Shown here piece by piece: positions 26,139-33,769 of a stretch of DNA of 64,000 nt (its first letter is position 1; every line of letters starts with the position of its first letter). This DNA is from CAYZJV01 sp964478945. GTDB lineage: Bacteria > Spirochaetota > Spirochaetia > Sphaerochaetales > Sphaerochaetaceae. The notes beneath the pieces were generated by a model. The model was not told the DNA's origin, did not search any database, and saw only the letters and a list, made by a program, of their open reading frames with translations. The DNA is taken from the NCBI GenBank assembly GCA_964478945.1, contig CAYZJV010000006.1, forward strand, positions 13,308 through 77,307, read 5' to 3'. Both the position numbers and the translations under genes were made by a program.

Positions 26139-26810
26139 ATGGAAAAGAAGAGATCGATGATTGTCCCAGTGCGCGAACAAATATTCAATCGAATCAGAAA
26201 CGCAGTCTTGAGCAACGATTACCAACCGGGTGAAATCATCCCGATCGATCGCATCGCACGCGAATTCGGAGTGAGTTCCACCCCGATCAGGGAAGCATTC
26301 ATCAGACTCGAAAGTGCCGGATTGCTCACGCTCATACCCAATCGTGGAGCGATGGTGGTGGAAATCACCCAGAAGGACATCACCAACATATGGGAGATGC
26401 GTAAGCTCATCGAACCCTATGCAGGAAAACTCACCGCACAACACGACATCACCGAGGACATACTGCAGTTGGAATCAGACATCAACAAATTGTTAGAAGA
26501 GGATTTCGACCAAGAACTGTACATCGAGACCGATCAGAACATCCACAGACTATTCTTCAAGTATATCGACAATGATCTGATCACTGAAACAATCCAGAAG
26601 ATCAACAACCTCTCGCTGCGCATGCGGTACCAAGCGGAAAACTTTACCAAACGCAACATCCCCATCATGCGCGACGTATGCAGGGAACACCTACATATTC
26701 TCGAATGCTTGAAAAGCAAGGACCCCGCCAAGATAGAGAAAGCCATCTTTGAACATCTGGAGAATGGCGAGAAAAGAACATTGGAATCGAGGACCGAGAA
26801 ACCCGCATAA
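26139..26810 (+). CDS. GntR family transcriptional regulator, FCD subfamily
   Basis: 223 residues. The N-terminal winged helix has the GntR pattern (VREQIFNRIRNAVLSNDYQPGE, then IAREFGVSSTPIREAFIRLE), and the C-terminal all-helical FCD ligand domain follows from about residue 80, with EMRKLIEPYAGKL. Metal-ligand candidates of this domain include His135-like and the later CREHLHILE histidines. It is divergent from oppA and is the likely regulator of the whole cluster, with the effector probably an acid formed by the pathway. CAGGAG lies 8 bases before the ATG. Confidence 0.9.
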   Translation: MEKKRSMIVPVREQIFNRIRNAVLSNDYQPGEIIPIDRIAREFGVSSTPIREAFIRLESAGLLTLIPNRGAMVVEITQKDITNIWEMRKLIEPYAGKLTAQHDITEDILQLESDINKLLEEDFDQELYIETDQNIHRLFFKYIDNDLITETIQKINNLSLRMRYQAENFTKRNIPIMRDVCREHLHILECLKSKDPAKIEKAIFEHLENGEKRTLESRTEKPA

Positions 26811-26843
26811 CCAAACATCAGACAATCGAATCCCACCTTCCGA

Positions 26844-26870
26844 TGGGGGCGTTTCGCAAAAACACCCCCA
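26844..26870. terminator. Hairpin between convergent gntR and lipoprotein genes
   Basis: TGGGGG (26844-26849) and GTTT pair with AAAC and CCCCCA (26865-26870) with one mismatch; the loop is CGCAA. It lies 33 bases past the gntR stop and 10 bases past the lipoprotein stop. There is no T-run after it on either strand. Confidence 0.5.
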
Positions 26871-26879
26871 CAAAGGTCT

Positions 26880-28655
26880 TCATTTCTCCAAATTCCTCGT
26901 AGTGAACGTACCATCTTCAAACTCCACATCATAGGCAATGTCTAGAAACTTCAACTTCGTGGAAGAATTGGTATGCGGATTATCCATAGTGATGGTTGTA
27001 GGAGTAGGAATTCCTTCCACCAGTTCCAAATCGGTCAGGTACACATGTTTCACCATGACAAGTGGAGATTCCTTAGCGTACATCTTGCGATCGACAATAA
27101 GGGACGAGTCCTTGAGGATGACCACATCCATTGCATCATACGCAGTATCCCCGTCATCTTTCTCAAGGCGAATCAGGTAGGCATCGTACCCCAGATACTT
27201 GGTCTCCAAAGCATATTTCGATGTGTAGGTTCCCACAAACGGGAATTGCACATCCTCATAGGTGAACAACTCAGCATCTTCCTGCAAGATCAAATTGTCC
27301 ATGAAAGGCTTGGTATAGTCCGTTGAAACGATTTGGAATACTCTCTCGTCTGACGAAAGATATTTATGTGTTTGATCTTCCCCATTGACCATATTGCACA
27401 GATATCCCGAGTTCATCACTTCCGCTGGACTGACAAACCATACATACACATCTTGGTTCAACCGATCGGTACCCCTCCAATGATAGACGGCTCGATACTG
27501 CTTGGTTGCGGAGGAAGGCCTGGTAACCGTGATCTCCAAATTGATCTTGACCGTATCTCCACGATCACGATTGAGGGCATTGCTCCATATGGTCTGCGCA
27601 TCCGTCTGTAGAGGCTCGACCCACATGGCATTTGGTTCACTCTCCGATTCGAAAGCTGAAATCACCTTATTGATCCAACCGGACACACCTCCATCAATCG
27701 AACGGATCGCATGAGTCAGGGCATCCACCTCAGCGTATACAACATCTTCTCCGAGCAACATGTTCACAAAGGGATCCTCGTCCTCAGGGATTTCCAACCA
27801 AGCGGAAAGCTGTTGCCCAGCTTCACCACAAGTGGTGTCGAGCCGGTCTGCCAATTCATATTCAAGGGTGGAAAAGGGAGTCAAATTACACTCATCGGAT
27901 TGGGTCGTACCCCTGAGCACACCATTGAAATTGCTCCCGAGCAACGACCCGCCGGAAACCGTCACCTCATACGAATCACAATTCACCCCGGCTTCCCATC
28001 GGTAGGATCCATCGCTTGCCGTCACAGCACCACCAAGATGCTCACCATCGGGTGCGAAGAATTCCACTGAAGCTCCAGAAATAGGTGCATAGGAACCAAC
28101 AAGACCTTCGATGATACGATTTTGCAGCCAATTGGCGAACAGCGTCGTCTCCGATACCCCCATGGTGAATTCACCACCATCCCCATACGCGATATTTCCG
28201 GATTCGGTGAGACTCCAACCGATGAAACGATGCCCATCCATAGTATACCCATTGTCTGGCAACAGTATCTTCTGACCAGTCTCAAGTGTCATTGATTCCA
28301 TTGCACCAACTCCACCATTGGCCATGAAGTTCAGTGGATACGAATTCCTGTTGTAGAAAATATGGAGAGCCAGGGAACCGTCGGCTTTGACCATGCCACC
28401 AAGCACACGATCTTCATGGTCCTTATCCTCGGTAAAACCAGGATACCTTTTTGGTTCCACAGAGATTGTGGAACCGATTTCCGCTCTATACTCCTCCGAC
28501 TCATGAAGGGTATACGAGGAACTGCCGATGTCTTCAAGATAGCAATTGACAGTGTAGCTTCCCAAAGGAGAGGAATCGTCGTTTTCCAGATCACAACCAA
28601 GAAGCAAAAGGACCATCCCAACAATGAAGAGTACCAATACCGCATGGAACCTCAT
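26880..28655 (-). CDS. Putative lipoprotein with InlB-type B-repeat
   Basis: 591 residues. The leader MRFHAVLVLFIVGMVLLLLG ends in LLLGC, a lipobox, so the protein is probably anchored to a membrane. Residues about 110-180 resemble the InlB B-repeat found in bacterial surface proteins (NSYPLNFMANGG, then GHRFIGWS and TTLFANW). Next comes a carboxypeptidase-regulatory-like stretch (GASVEFFAPDGEHLGGAVTASDGSYRW). The C-terminal third is of unknown type. The ATG at 28655 follows AGAGG; the frame extends 28 codons upstream without support. It stands alone behind a long leader. Role unknown; surface binding is a guess from the repeat. Confidence 0.75.
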   Translation of the reverse strand: MRFHAVLVLFIVGMVLLLLGCDLENDDSSPLGSYTVNCYLEDIGSSSYTLHESEEYRAEIGSTISVEPKRYPGFTEDKDHEDRVLGGMVKADGSLALHIFYNRNSYPLNFMANGGVGAMESMTLETGQKILLPDNGYTMDGHRFIGWSLTESGNIAYGDGGEFTMGVSETTLFANWLQNRIIEGLVGSYAPISGASVEFFAPDGEHLGGAVTASDGSYRWEAGVNCDSYEVTVSGGSLLGSNFNGVLRGTTQSDECNLTPFSTLEYELADRLDTTCGEAGQQLSAWLEIPEDEDPFVNMLLGEDVVYAEVDALTHAIRSIDGGVSGWINKVISAFESESEPNAMWVEPLQTDAQTIWSNALNRDRGDTVKINLEITVTRPSSATKQYRAVYHWRGTDRLNQDVYVWFVSPAEVMNSGYLCNMVNGEDQTHKYLSSDERVFQIVSTDYTKPFMDNLILQEDAELFTYEDVQFPFVGTYTSKYALETKYLGYDAYLIRLEKDDGDTAYDAMDVVILKDSSLIVDRKMYAKESPLVMVKHVYLTDLELVEGIPTPTTITMDNPHTNSSTKLKFLDIAYDVEFEDGTFTTRNLEK

Positions 28656-28946
28656 GGTCCATTTCCTCTTACCCGGTTCTACAAGGAGAAGGACCTTGAG
28701 TTGATTTTGCTTCCCACGCATACACCGACTCCCCATCAACCTATCGGGAAAATGGTCAAAGCATACGCCGCTCGATTCAAATCATATTCAACCCAGCACA
28801 GATACGCTGCAGAACAGAAAGATCAAAATCCTCCACCATCTATGACCATCATCTTATACCAACAAATCGATATAATTTTTCAAATCTATTACAGATATAA
28901 GTCTAATAGATAGAAAGGTTGAATACAATGGGAAATTTCCACTCAT

Positions 28947-28955
28947 ATTATAGCA
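28947..28955 (-). promoter_or_regulatory. Extended -10 promoter element, probable lipoprotein promoter
   Basis: The minus strand reads TGCTATAAT (28955-28947), a perfect -10 with the TGN extension. The -35 is poor (ATTTGC, 17 bases upstream). Transcription would start near 28940, giving a leader of about 285 bases before the lipoprotein ATG. Confidence 0.45.
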
Positions 28956-28956
28956 A

Positions 28957-28979
28957 ATTCATTTGATTCGCAAATGAAT
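28957..28979. repeat. Perfect 9-base inverted repeat overlapping a promoter
   Basis: ATTCATTTG (28957-28965) and CAAATGAAT (28971-28979) around ATTCG. It covers the region between the -10 and -35 of the minus-strand promoter, where a repressor would act, and also lies just downstream of the WrbA terminator, where it could be a second hairpin. Confidence 0.45.
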
Positions 28980-28982
28980 AAA

Positions 28983-29015
28983 TGGAGGTCCACGCTTCTT
29001 GTGCAGGGACCTCCA
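28983..29015 (-). terminator. Terminator of the WrbA gene
   Basis: TGGAGGTCC (28983-28991) is perfectly complementary to GGACCTCCA (29007-29015). On the minus strand it lies 20 bases after the stop codon and is followed by TTTATTCATTTG. Confidence 0.7.
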
Positions 29016-29034
29016 CTGCGAAAAAGATGGTCCC

Positions 29035-29643
29035 TCACCTACCGTTCTTGAACGCCTGTGCCACGGATACGGTCCTCTTGGCCTGATGCTTCACAGCGGG
29101 TTCGACATCACCTGCAATCTTCCCATCCTGACCGATGGTTGCGGAAGTGCCATAGGGATTTCCGCCAGCTCCGAACAACACCGGATCGGTATAACCGGGA
29201 GCCACGACCAATGCGCCCCAGTGGTACATTACCGTATAGAGGGAAAGTATGGTGGCCTCTTGTCCACCATGGGGATTCTGAGCCGAGGACATGGCACTGA
29301 CCACCTTATTGATGGTCTTGCCTTGGGCCCAAAGTCCACCCATCGTGTCGATGAACTGCTTCATTTGGGATGCCATGACTCCGAAACGGGTCGGAGTGCT
29401 GAATATGATGGCATCGGCCCAATCAAGATCTTCGGACGTGGCAGTGGGAATATCCTTGGTAGCCTCGACAGTGGCTTTCCAAGCGGGATTGCCATCGATC
29501 ACAGATTGTGGAGCAAGCTCCGCAACCTTCAACAACCTTACCTCCGCACCAGAATCCTTCGCCGCCTCGGCAGCCCACTTCGCCATCTGATAATTCGCTC
29601 CTCCCATACTGTAGAACACTATCGCCAAATTCACATTGGACAT
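29035..29643 (-). CDS. wrbA: WrbA-type flavodoxin-like NAD(P)H:quinone oxidoreductase
   Basis: 202 residues. The FMN phosphate loop is IVFYSMGGANYQMAKW, and the WrbA blocks STPTRFGVMASQMKQFIDTMGGLW and SAQNPHGGQEATILSLYTVMYHWGALVV are present. It reduces quinones by two electrons and protects against redox stress in the cytoplasm. An AAGGAG precedes the ATG. It lies 66 bases downstream of a MarR-type gene on the same strand, which probably senses the quinone or electrophile. Confidence 0.92.
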   Translation of the reverse strand: MSNVNLAIVFYSMGGANYQMAKWAAEAAKDSGAEVRLLKVAELAPQSVIDGNPAWKATVEATKDIPTATSEDLDWADAIIFSTPTRFGVMASQMKQFIDTMGGLWAQGKTINKVVSAMSSAQNPHGGQEATILSLYTVMYHWGALVVAPGYTDPVLFGAGGNPYGTSATIGQDGKIAGDVEPAVKHQAKRTVSVAQAFKNGR

Positions 29644-29672
29644 ATCACAACTCCTTTGAAATCATTCCATCA

Positions 29673-29686
29673 TTACCATCTGGTAA
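29673..29686. promoter_or_regulatory. Inverted repeat upstream of wrbA
   Basis: TTACCA (29673-29678), two bases, TGGTAA (29681-29686), about 30 bases upstream of the wrbA ATG in the gap behind the MarR gene. It is a possible second binding site for the MarR protein or for another regulator; it is unlike the AATT-centred site upstream of marR. Confidence 0.35.
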
Positions 29687-29709
29687 CAATGCATATAAAG
29701 TATCCTTGG

Positions 29710-30159
29710 TCATGCCGTAGCTGAACCAAGCTTCTTCAACAACTGTACGAGTTGCTGTTTCTCACCCGTACTCAATACGCTAAAAATATCACCGATGTTC
29801 GCCACATGGTCAAAAAACATACCATCAATCAACTCCTTTCCCTTCCCTGTGATTTGTATGAGGCTTGCACGTCCGTCCAAAGGATCGGGGTATCTGACAA
29901 CGAATCCAGACCTCTCCAAATTCTCAATGACCACAGTCATATTGCCACCTGTGGAAAGAGTACCTTCAAGAATCTCACAAATACGAAGATCTCCTTTATG
30001 GTAAAGAATCTCGAGCACTCCGAATTGGGCAACCGTAAGCCCTACCCGCTTGATGGTCTTCAACTCCCGTCGCCTTACCGACTGAAAACATCGTGACAGT
30101 GCCACCAAGGTCTTCAAATTCAGATCGTTCTCAAATCCATACGACTTTTTCGGTTTCAT
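29710..30159 (-). CDS. MarR family transcriptional regulator
   Basis: 149 residues, the normal MarR length. The winged-helix core shows GLTVAQFGVLEILYHKGDLRI, STGGNMTVVIENLERSGFVVRYPDPLDGRASLIQITGKG, with the wing motif DPLDGRAS (DxRxx-type). A single cysteine is near the N-terminus (RCFQSV) and another in RICEIL, so thiol sensing as in OhrR is possible. It probably represses itself and wrbA. A near-perfect palindrome lies just upstream of its start. There is no clear Shine-Dalgarno sequence. Confidence 0.9.
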   Translation of the reverse strand: MKPKKSYGFENDLNLKTLVALSRCFQSVRRRELKTIKRVGLTVAQFGVLEILYHKGDLRICEILEGTLSTGGNMTVVIENLERSGFVVRYPDPLDGRASLIQITGKGKELIDGMFFDHVANIGDIFSVLSTGEKQQLVQLLKKLGSATA

Positions 30160-30168
30160 ATTCCGAAT

Positions 30169-30188
30169 ATACTACTAATTAGTAATAT
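30169..30188. promoter_or_regulatory. MarR-type palindromic operator
   Basis: TACTAATTAGTA (30173-30184) is a perfect palindrome and, after one mismatch each side, ATA and TAT extend the symmetry to 20 bases. It lies 10 bases upstream of the marR start and about 23 bases upstream of the recQ start, so it may control both directions. Confidence 0.65.
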
Positions 30189-30210
30189 CGTCCACCGATC
30201 AACCCAATAG

Positions 30211-31779
30211 ATGAAGCAAAATCATTGTCCCTGGCATCTCTTGCATATGGATACCACAGAACAGCTGATACACCACACACTACGAAACACCTTCGGATTG
30301 ACCTCACTCTATCCCTATCAGGAACTGGTGATACGGACAATCCTGGAGCGGGGAGGATTATTCGGCCCCCAAGCAACACATCAGGCTCCAAGGAAGCAGA
30401 TCGTGGTGCTCCCCACCGGAAGTGGAAAAAGCGTCTGCTTCATGCTACCGGCAGTATTGTTGCCGAACATCACCATGGTGATCTATCCATTGCTCTCACT
30501 GATGAATGATCAAGCGAGACGGGTGCGGGAACTTGGTGTGGATGCAGTGATACTACGTGGTGGACAGTCACAAGCGCAGAGATACCGCATATGGAGAGAA
30601 TTGGAAACAGGAAAGGCCCGATTCCTCATCACCAACCCGGAATCACTTGGAAACAAAAGTGTACTGGAACACCTTGGCGGACTTGCCATCTCGCTATTGG
30701 TGGTGGATGAAGTACATACGGTAACCCAATGGGGGGAGACCTTCAGACCATCCTATCTGGAGCTAAAGGAAATCGTCAAGAAACTCGCTCCACAGCAAAT
30801 CACCGCATTCACTGCAACCGCATCACCGAAAATCATGGATCGCCTCACCCACATCCTCTTCGATGGAAAGAAACCCCACGTGGTGATGGGAAACCCCGAT
30901 AGACCAAACATCTCCTACAACGCATTTCCAACCCTACACAAAATTCATGATCTGCAAACACTCCTTACCCATTCGGTCACACTTCCTGCGGTAGCGTTCT
31001 GTTCAAGTAGGAAACGTTGCGAATATTATGCATGGGAGATGAAGCGACGGCTACCGAACCTCGCAGTCCGCTATTACCATGCCGGTTTGGATAGAAGGGA
31101 ACGTGAAGCCACCGAACAATGGTTCTTCGATTCGGAAAAGGCCCTGCTCATCGCCACCTCCGCCTATGGGATGGGAGTCGACAAGAAAACGATACGTACC
31201 GTCATTCATATCGATCCATCGAATGATGTGGAATCCTTTCTACAGGAATCGGGACGAGCGGGAAGGGATGGACTGCCAGCCACCTCAATACTGTTATTGC
31301 AGATTGGGTCAACATCAAGTCAAAGCACCTCACCAAAATCGATCCTCACTACAATTTTCACGCAAACATCACAATGTAGAAGGGACCTGTTGCTTCGTGA
31401 GATGGGATTCGGGAGTGAGAATTGCACCGGTTGCGATGTGTGCGATAATGCACAACCCACCTTACCCGATGGGCAGGAGGAGATCCTGCGATTGTGTGGA
31501 AGATTTCCCCTCCGTTTCACTGCCACCGAGGCAGCCCACCTGCTCACAGGTTCAATGTCCCGGCGACATTGTCCTCCCATCGACCGCACCAATCCCTATT
31601 TCGGATTGTTGAGGGAATGGGATCCTGATGATCTGACGGAAGCCTTCCACCGACTGCACGAAGAAGGGTTGCTGAAAGTGGGAAAGAGACTGTGGTGGAA
31701 GGATCGTATCTTCACCCCTCTCCCCTGGCGACACGTTTCCCCTTCACCACCAAATGAATCAAAATTACAAGAAGGATAA
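30211..31779 (+). CDS. recQ: RecQ family ATP-dependent DNA helicase
   Basis: 522 residues. Helicase motifs are complete: Walker A LPTGSGKSVC, DEVH box VVDEVHTVTQWG, TAFTATASPK, and motif VI ESGRAGRDG. The zinc-binding region follows (CRRDLLLREMG, CTGCDVC). A winged-helix-like end is present but no HRDC domain, so it is shorter than E. coli RecQ (609). It unwinds DNA 3' to 5' in recombination and fork repair. The start is uncertain, because neither 30211 nor the ATG at 30247 has a ribosome-binding site. Its last 68 bases overlap the convergent TspO-like gene. Confidence 0.9.
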   Translation: MKQNHCPWHLLHMDTTEQLIHHTLRNTFGLTSLYPYQELVIRTILERGGLFGPQATHQAPRKQIVVLPTGSGKSVCFMLPAVLLPNITMVIYPLLSLMNDQARRVRELGVDAVILRGGQSQAQRYRIWRELETGKARFLITNPESLGNKSVLEHLGGLAISLLVVDEVHTVTQWGETFRPSYLELKEIVKKLAPQQITAFTATASPKIMDRLTHILFDGKKPHVVMGNPDRPNISYNAFPTLHKIHDLQTLLTHSVTLPAVAFCSSRKRCEYYAWEMKRRLPNLAVRYYHAGLDRREREATEQWFFDSEKALLIATSAYGMGVDKKTIRTVIHIDPSNDVESFLQESGRAGRDGLPATSILLLQIGSTSSQSTSPKSILTTIFTQTSQCRRDLLLREMGFGSENCTGCDVCDNAQPTLPDGQEEILRLCGRFPLRFTATEAAHLLTGSMSRRHCPPIDRTNPYFGLLREWDPDDLTEAFHRLHEEGLLKVGKRLWWKDRIFTPLPWRHVSPSPPNESKLQEG

Positions 31780-32512
31780 GGATCACCCCCACCAAAGCGG
31801 TCCAAATCACCATGGGAACAGGTTCCACTTGTTCCGCCGAACGTTTGGAATAAATTCCATAAAGCGCCCATGCCCCAACGAAGGCAAACCATATGTCGCC
31901 CCTGATGATGATGGCAAGCAGATTGATGAGTATCGCGACAACCATTACCGATACAGTCCAGAACACCTCGGAAAGTCCGAACCGTCCCCAATCAGACACC
32001 ACTGCCAATGCGGTCACATTGGCGATGGTGGCTACGGTGATCCACCCCAAATAGACACTGATGGGCAACATGATACCCACACGGAAACCCAAAGGCGTAT
32101 CGAAGCGACGAACTTTGGTGTGCATCACTATAAGAGTCACAAGCAGGATCAACATCACCAACAGGGACAGTTCGAGCAATTGCCAGTGCCAAGTGAATAT
32201 CCACGCTCCATTGGCAAGACAAGAGATGAAGAACCAGAGTCCCAAGGACTCTATGGGATCGGGTTGCCCAAACTTTTTAAGATGCATCATTTGATACACC
32301 AATGCTACGACCAGCAAAACGTAGATCACACCCCAAACGGCAAATGTGGACCCCGATGGAACGAACAGATTGGGAATGGAATCAGAAATTTCTCCCGTAT
32401 TCCTGCCATTCAAAGGCAAAATGTTCGCCAACGCATTCACTACCAAAGTGCCGATCAAACCAACCGTGTTGAGAACCAACAGGACTGTCCGTGTACCCTT
32501 TCTCTCCGCCAT
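31712..32512 (-). CDS. TspO/MBR-like tryptophan-rich membrane protein
   Basis: 266 residues with about seven to eight hydrophobic helices. The segment NALANILPLNGRNTGEISD followed by FVPSGSTFAVWGVIY is the conserved N-terminal pattern of long TspO/MBR-related proteins, which are larger than classical TspO (about 160). Their function is not settled; porphyrin or ligand binding is known only for the short form. GGAGG lies 5 bases before the ATG at 32512; the upstream part of the frame has no support. Confidence 0.75.
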   Translation of the reverse strand: MAERKGTRTVLLVLNTVGLIGTLVVNALANILPLNGRNTGEISDSIPNLFVPSGSTFAVWGVIYVLLVVALVYQMMHLKKFGQPDPIESLGLWFFISCLANGAWIFTWHWQLLELSLLVMLILLVTLIVMHTKVRRFDTPLGFRVGIMLPISVYLGWITVATIANVTALAVVSDWGRFGLSEVFWTVSVMVVAILINLLAIIIRGDIWFAFVGAWALYGIYSKRSAEQVEPVPMVIWTALVGVILILLVILIHLVVKGKRVARGEG

Positions 32513-32594
32513 ATCCCCCTCCATCTCATTCCATGGTATCCAATAAGGACAAAAACGCAAGAGAATTTAAAAAAAAGTCTCTGCAAATCACGGA

Positions 32595-33134
32595 TCAGAT
32601 ATGTTTTTCTGTATTGAGACTATAGATTTCCTGGATCTGTCGATCGGAGAGAAGCGCAGATAAAGTCCATGCAATGATAAGTATTCCGGGAATATTCAAT
32701 GCCAATCTTGTCAGTGCAAACTTCACCCCCATGGCTTCCACCTCGAAGAGCACCAAGGGAATCTTCGTTGTGGACCACGCTCCTATGAACACAAGTATAT
32801 TGGAGAACTTCACACCTTTGCGCATGAACACACTGGCCACAGGAAATGCACCGTAGAGAGGTCCTGCGGCAGCCGATCCCAGCAGAAAGGCGAGCAACAC
32901 ACCTTTCAAGCCAGACTCTTCCCCCATGAATCGCATCATCGTTTCCCTGGGAATCCACACATCGAGCAACCCAAGCAACACAAAGATGGGAGGAATGACG
33001 AACAGCATCTCTTTGACGGTGAATCCAGCCTTTTCAAATGCCATCCGACCCAAGTTCCGATCAAAAATGAAAAAGATTCCCATGAGGACCAATACTATGA
33101 GGAACATCTTGTACCGTTTCACAAAATATTTCAT
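32595..33134 (-). CDS. ArsP/SO_0444-type permease, second half
   Basis: 179 residues, four to five hydrophobic helices. The segment GLLDVWIPRETMMRFMGEESGLKGVLLAFLLGSAAAGPLYGAFP is the conserved half-repeat of the two-fold predicted permease family (ArsP_1, formerly DUF318). The start overlaps the stop of the companion gene by four bases. Family members are normally a single chain of about 300-350 residues with two such repeats, so here the two repeats are encoded separately. The transported compound is unknown; some relatives export organoarsenicals. Confidence 0.75.
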   Translation of the reverse strand: MKYFVKRYKMFLIVLVLMGIFFIFDRNLGRMAFEKAGFTVKEMLFVIPPIFVLLGLLDVWIPRETMMRFMGEESGLKGVLLAFLLGSAAAGPLYGAFPVASVFMRKGVKFSNILVFIGAWSTTKIPLVLFEVEAMGVKFALTRLALNIPGILIIAWTLSALLSDRQIQEIYSLNTEKHI

Positions 33135-33616
33135 AGTTCACCCATCACCATGCCGATCGCAAGGGCGACAACTATTGAGAATAGGAATGCGAATACGTTT
33201 CTCAACAGCGTCAACTTCACTCCGAAATACCTCTTCTCCACCGGAAATGTCACCACACCGACCATCATCAAGGAGGAAATGAAGGCACCGATCTGTGTAT
33301 AACCGGCTCCACCTTGCAACAACATGGCTGCAGTGGGAAACGCAACAAATCCGGGGATGAGGGTAACCGAACCAACCAGAAGCGACAACACCACACCGAA
33401 CACACCGGAATCAATGCCGATGAGCGAGGTGATTGCCTCTGCATCGAAAAGAGCCATCAACATTCCCACAAGAAGAATCACCACAAGGAATTGCGGCAGT
33501 ATATTCTCCAGAGCCTTCAACGCCTTCAACAAGGCCCTCTTGGTCTTGTCACGATCCTTGAAGTACGATATTCCAAGCAATACCACAGTCACCGAGTACA
33601 ATAGAAGAGTTCCCAC
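33131..33616 (-). CDS. ArsP/SO_0444-type permease, first half
   Basis: About 161 residues. NILPQFLVVILLVGMLMALFD and GSVTLIPGFVAFPTAAMLLQGGAGYTQI form the other repeat of the permease family. I place the start at the GTG at 33616, which has GGAGGGAGAG directly upstream; an ATG at 33634 and a TTG at 33652 are alternatives. It is coupled to the second half by an ATGA overlap, which suggests the two chains form a heterodimer. Confidence 0.7.
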   Translation of the reverse strand: MGTLLLYSVTVVLLGISYFKDRDKTKRALLKALKALENILPQFLVVILLVGMLMALFDAEAITSLIGIDSGVFGVVLSLLVGSVTLIPGFVAFPTAAMLLQGGAGYTQIGAFISSLMMVGVVTFPVEKRYFGVKLTLLRNVFAFLFSIVVALAIGMVMGEL

Positions 33617-33730
33617 ACCTCTCCCTCCATGCATTTTTGGAAATGATAGCAAAATCGGTGAAGTGGGTCTGTAACATTAGTCACACATTCGCATGACAAT
33701 GTGCACATATCGCAGTACGAAAATCCAAGA

Positions 33731-33762
33731 CACCTGCATTTCAGCTATCCAAAATACAGGTG
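33731..33762 (-). terminator. Terminator at the end of the rhamnose transport operon
   Basis: CACCTG (33731-33736) pairs with CAGGTG (33757-33762), and after one mismatch ATTT pairs with AAAT. It lies 8 bases after the URO-D gene stop; on the minus strand it is followed by TCTTGGATTTT. Confidence 0.5.
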
Positions 33763-33769
33763 AACGAGG

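Larger units (their letters stand above)
28656..29034. other. 379-base gene-free interval
   Basis: This AT-rich stretch holds the long leader of the lipoprotein gene, its probable promoter with an extended -10 box, a 9-base inverted repeat and the terminator of the WrbA gene. An open frame on the plus strand reaches in from inside the lipoprotein gene, but it has no start or ribosome-binding site of its own and looks like an antisense shadow. I see no RNA gene. Confidence 0.7.

Noticed and set aside
28362..28913. A 183-codon plus-strand frame opposite the lipoprotein start and leader
   Set aside because: It begins inside the lipoprotein gene on the other strand, has no ribosome-binding site, and the translation resembles no protein.
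28929..28967. A 12-codon frame (ATG at 28929) considered as a leader peptide
   Set aside because: It precedes no plus-strand gene, and AGAAAGG is a poor and distant ribosome-binding site.
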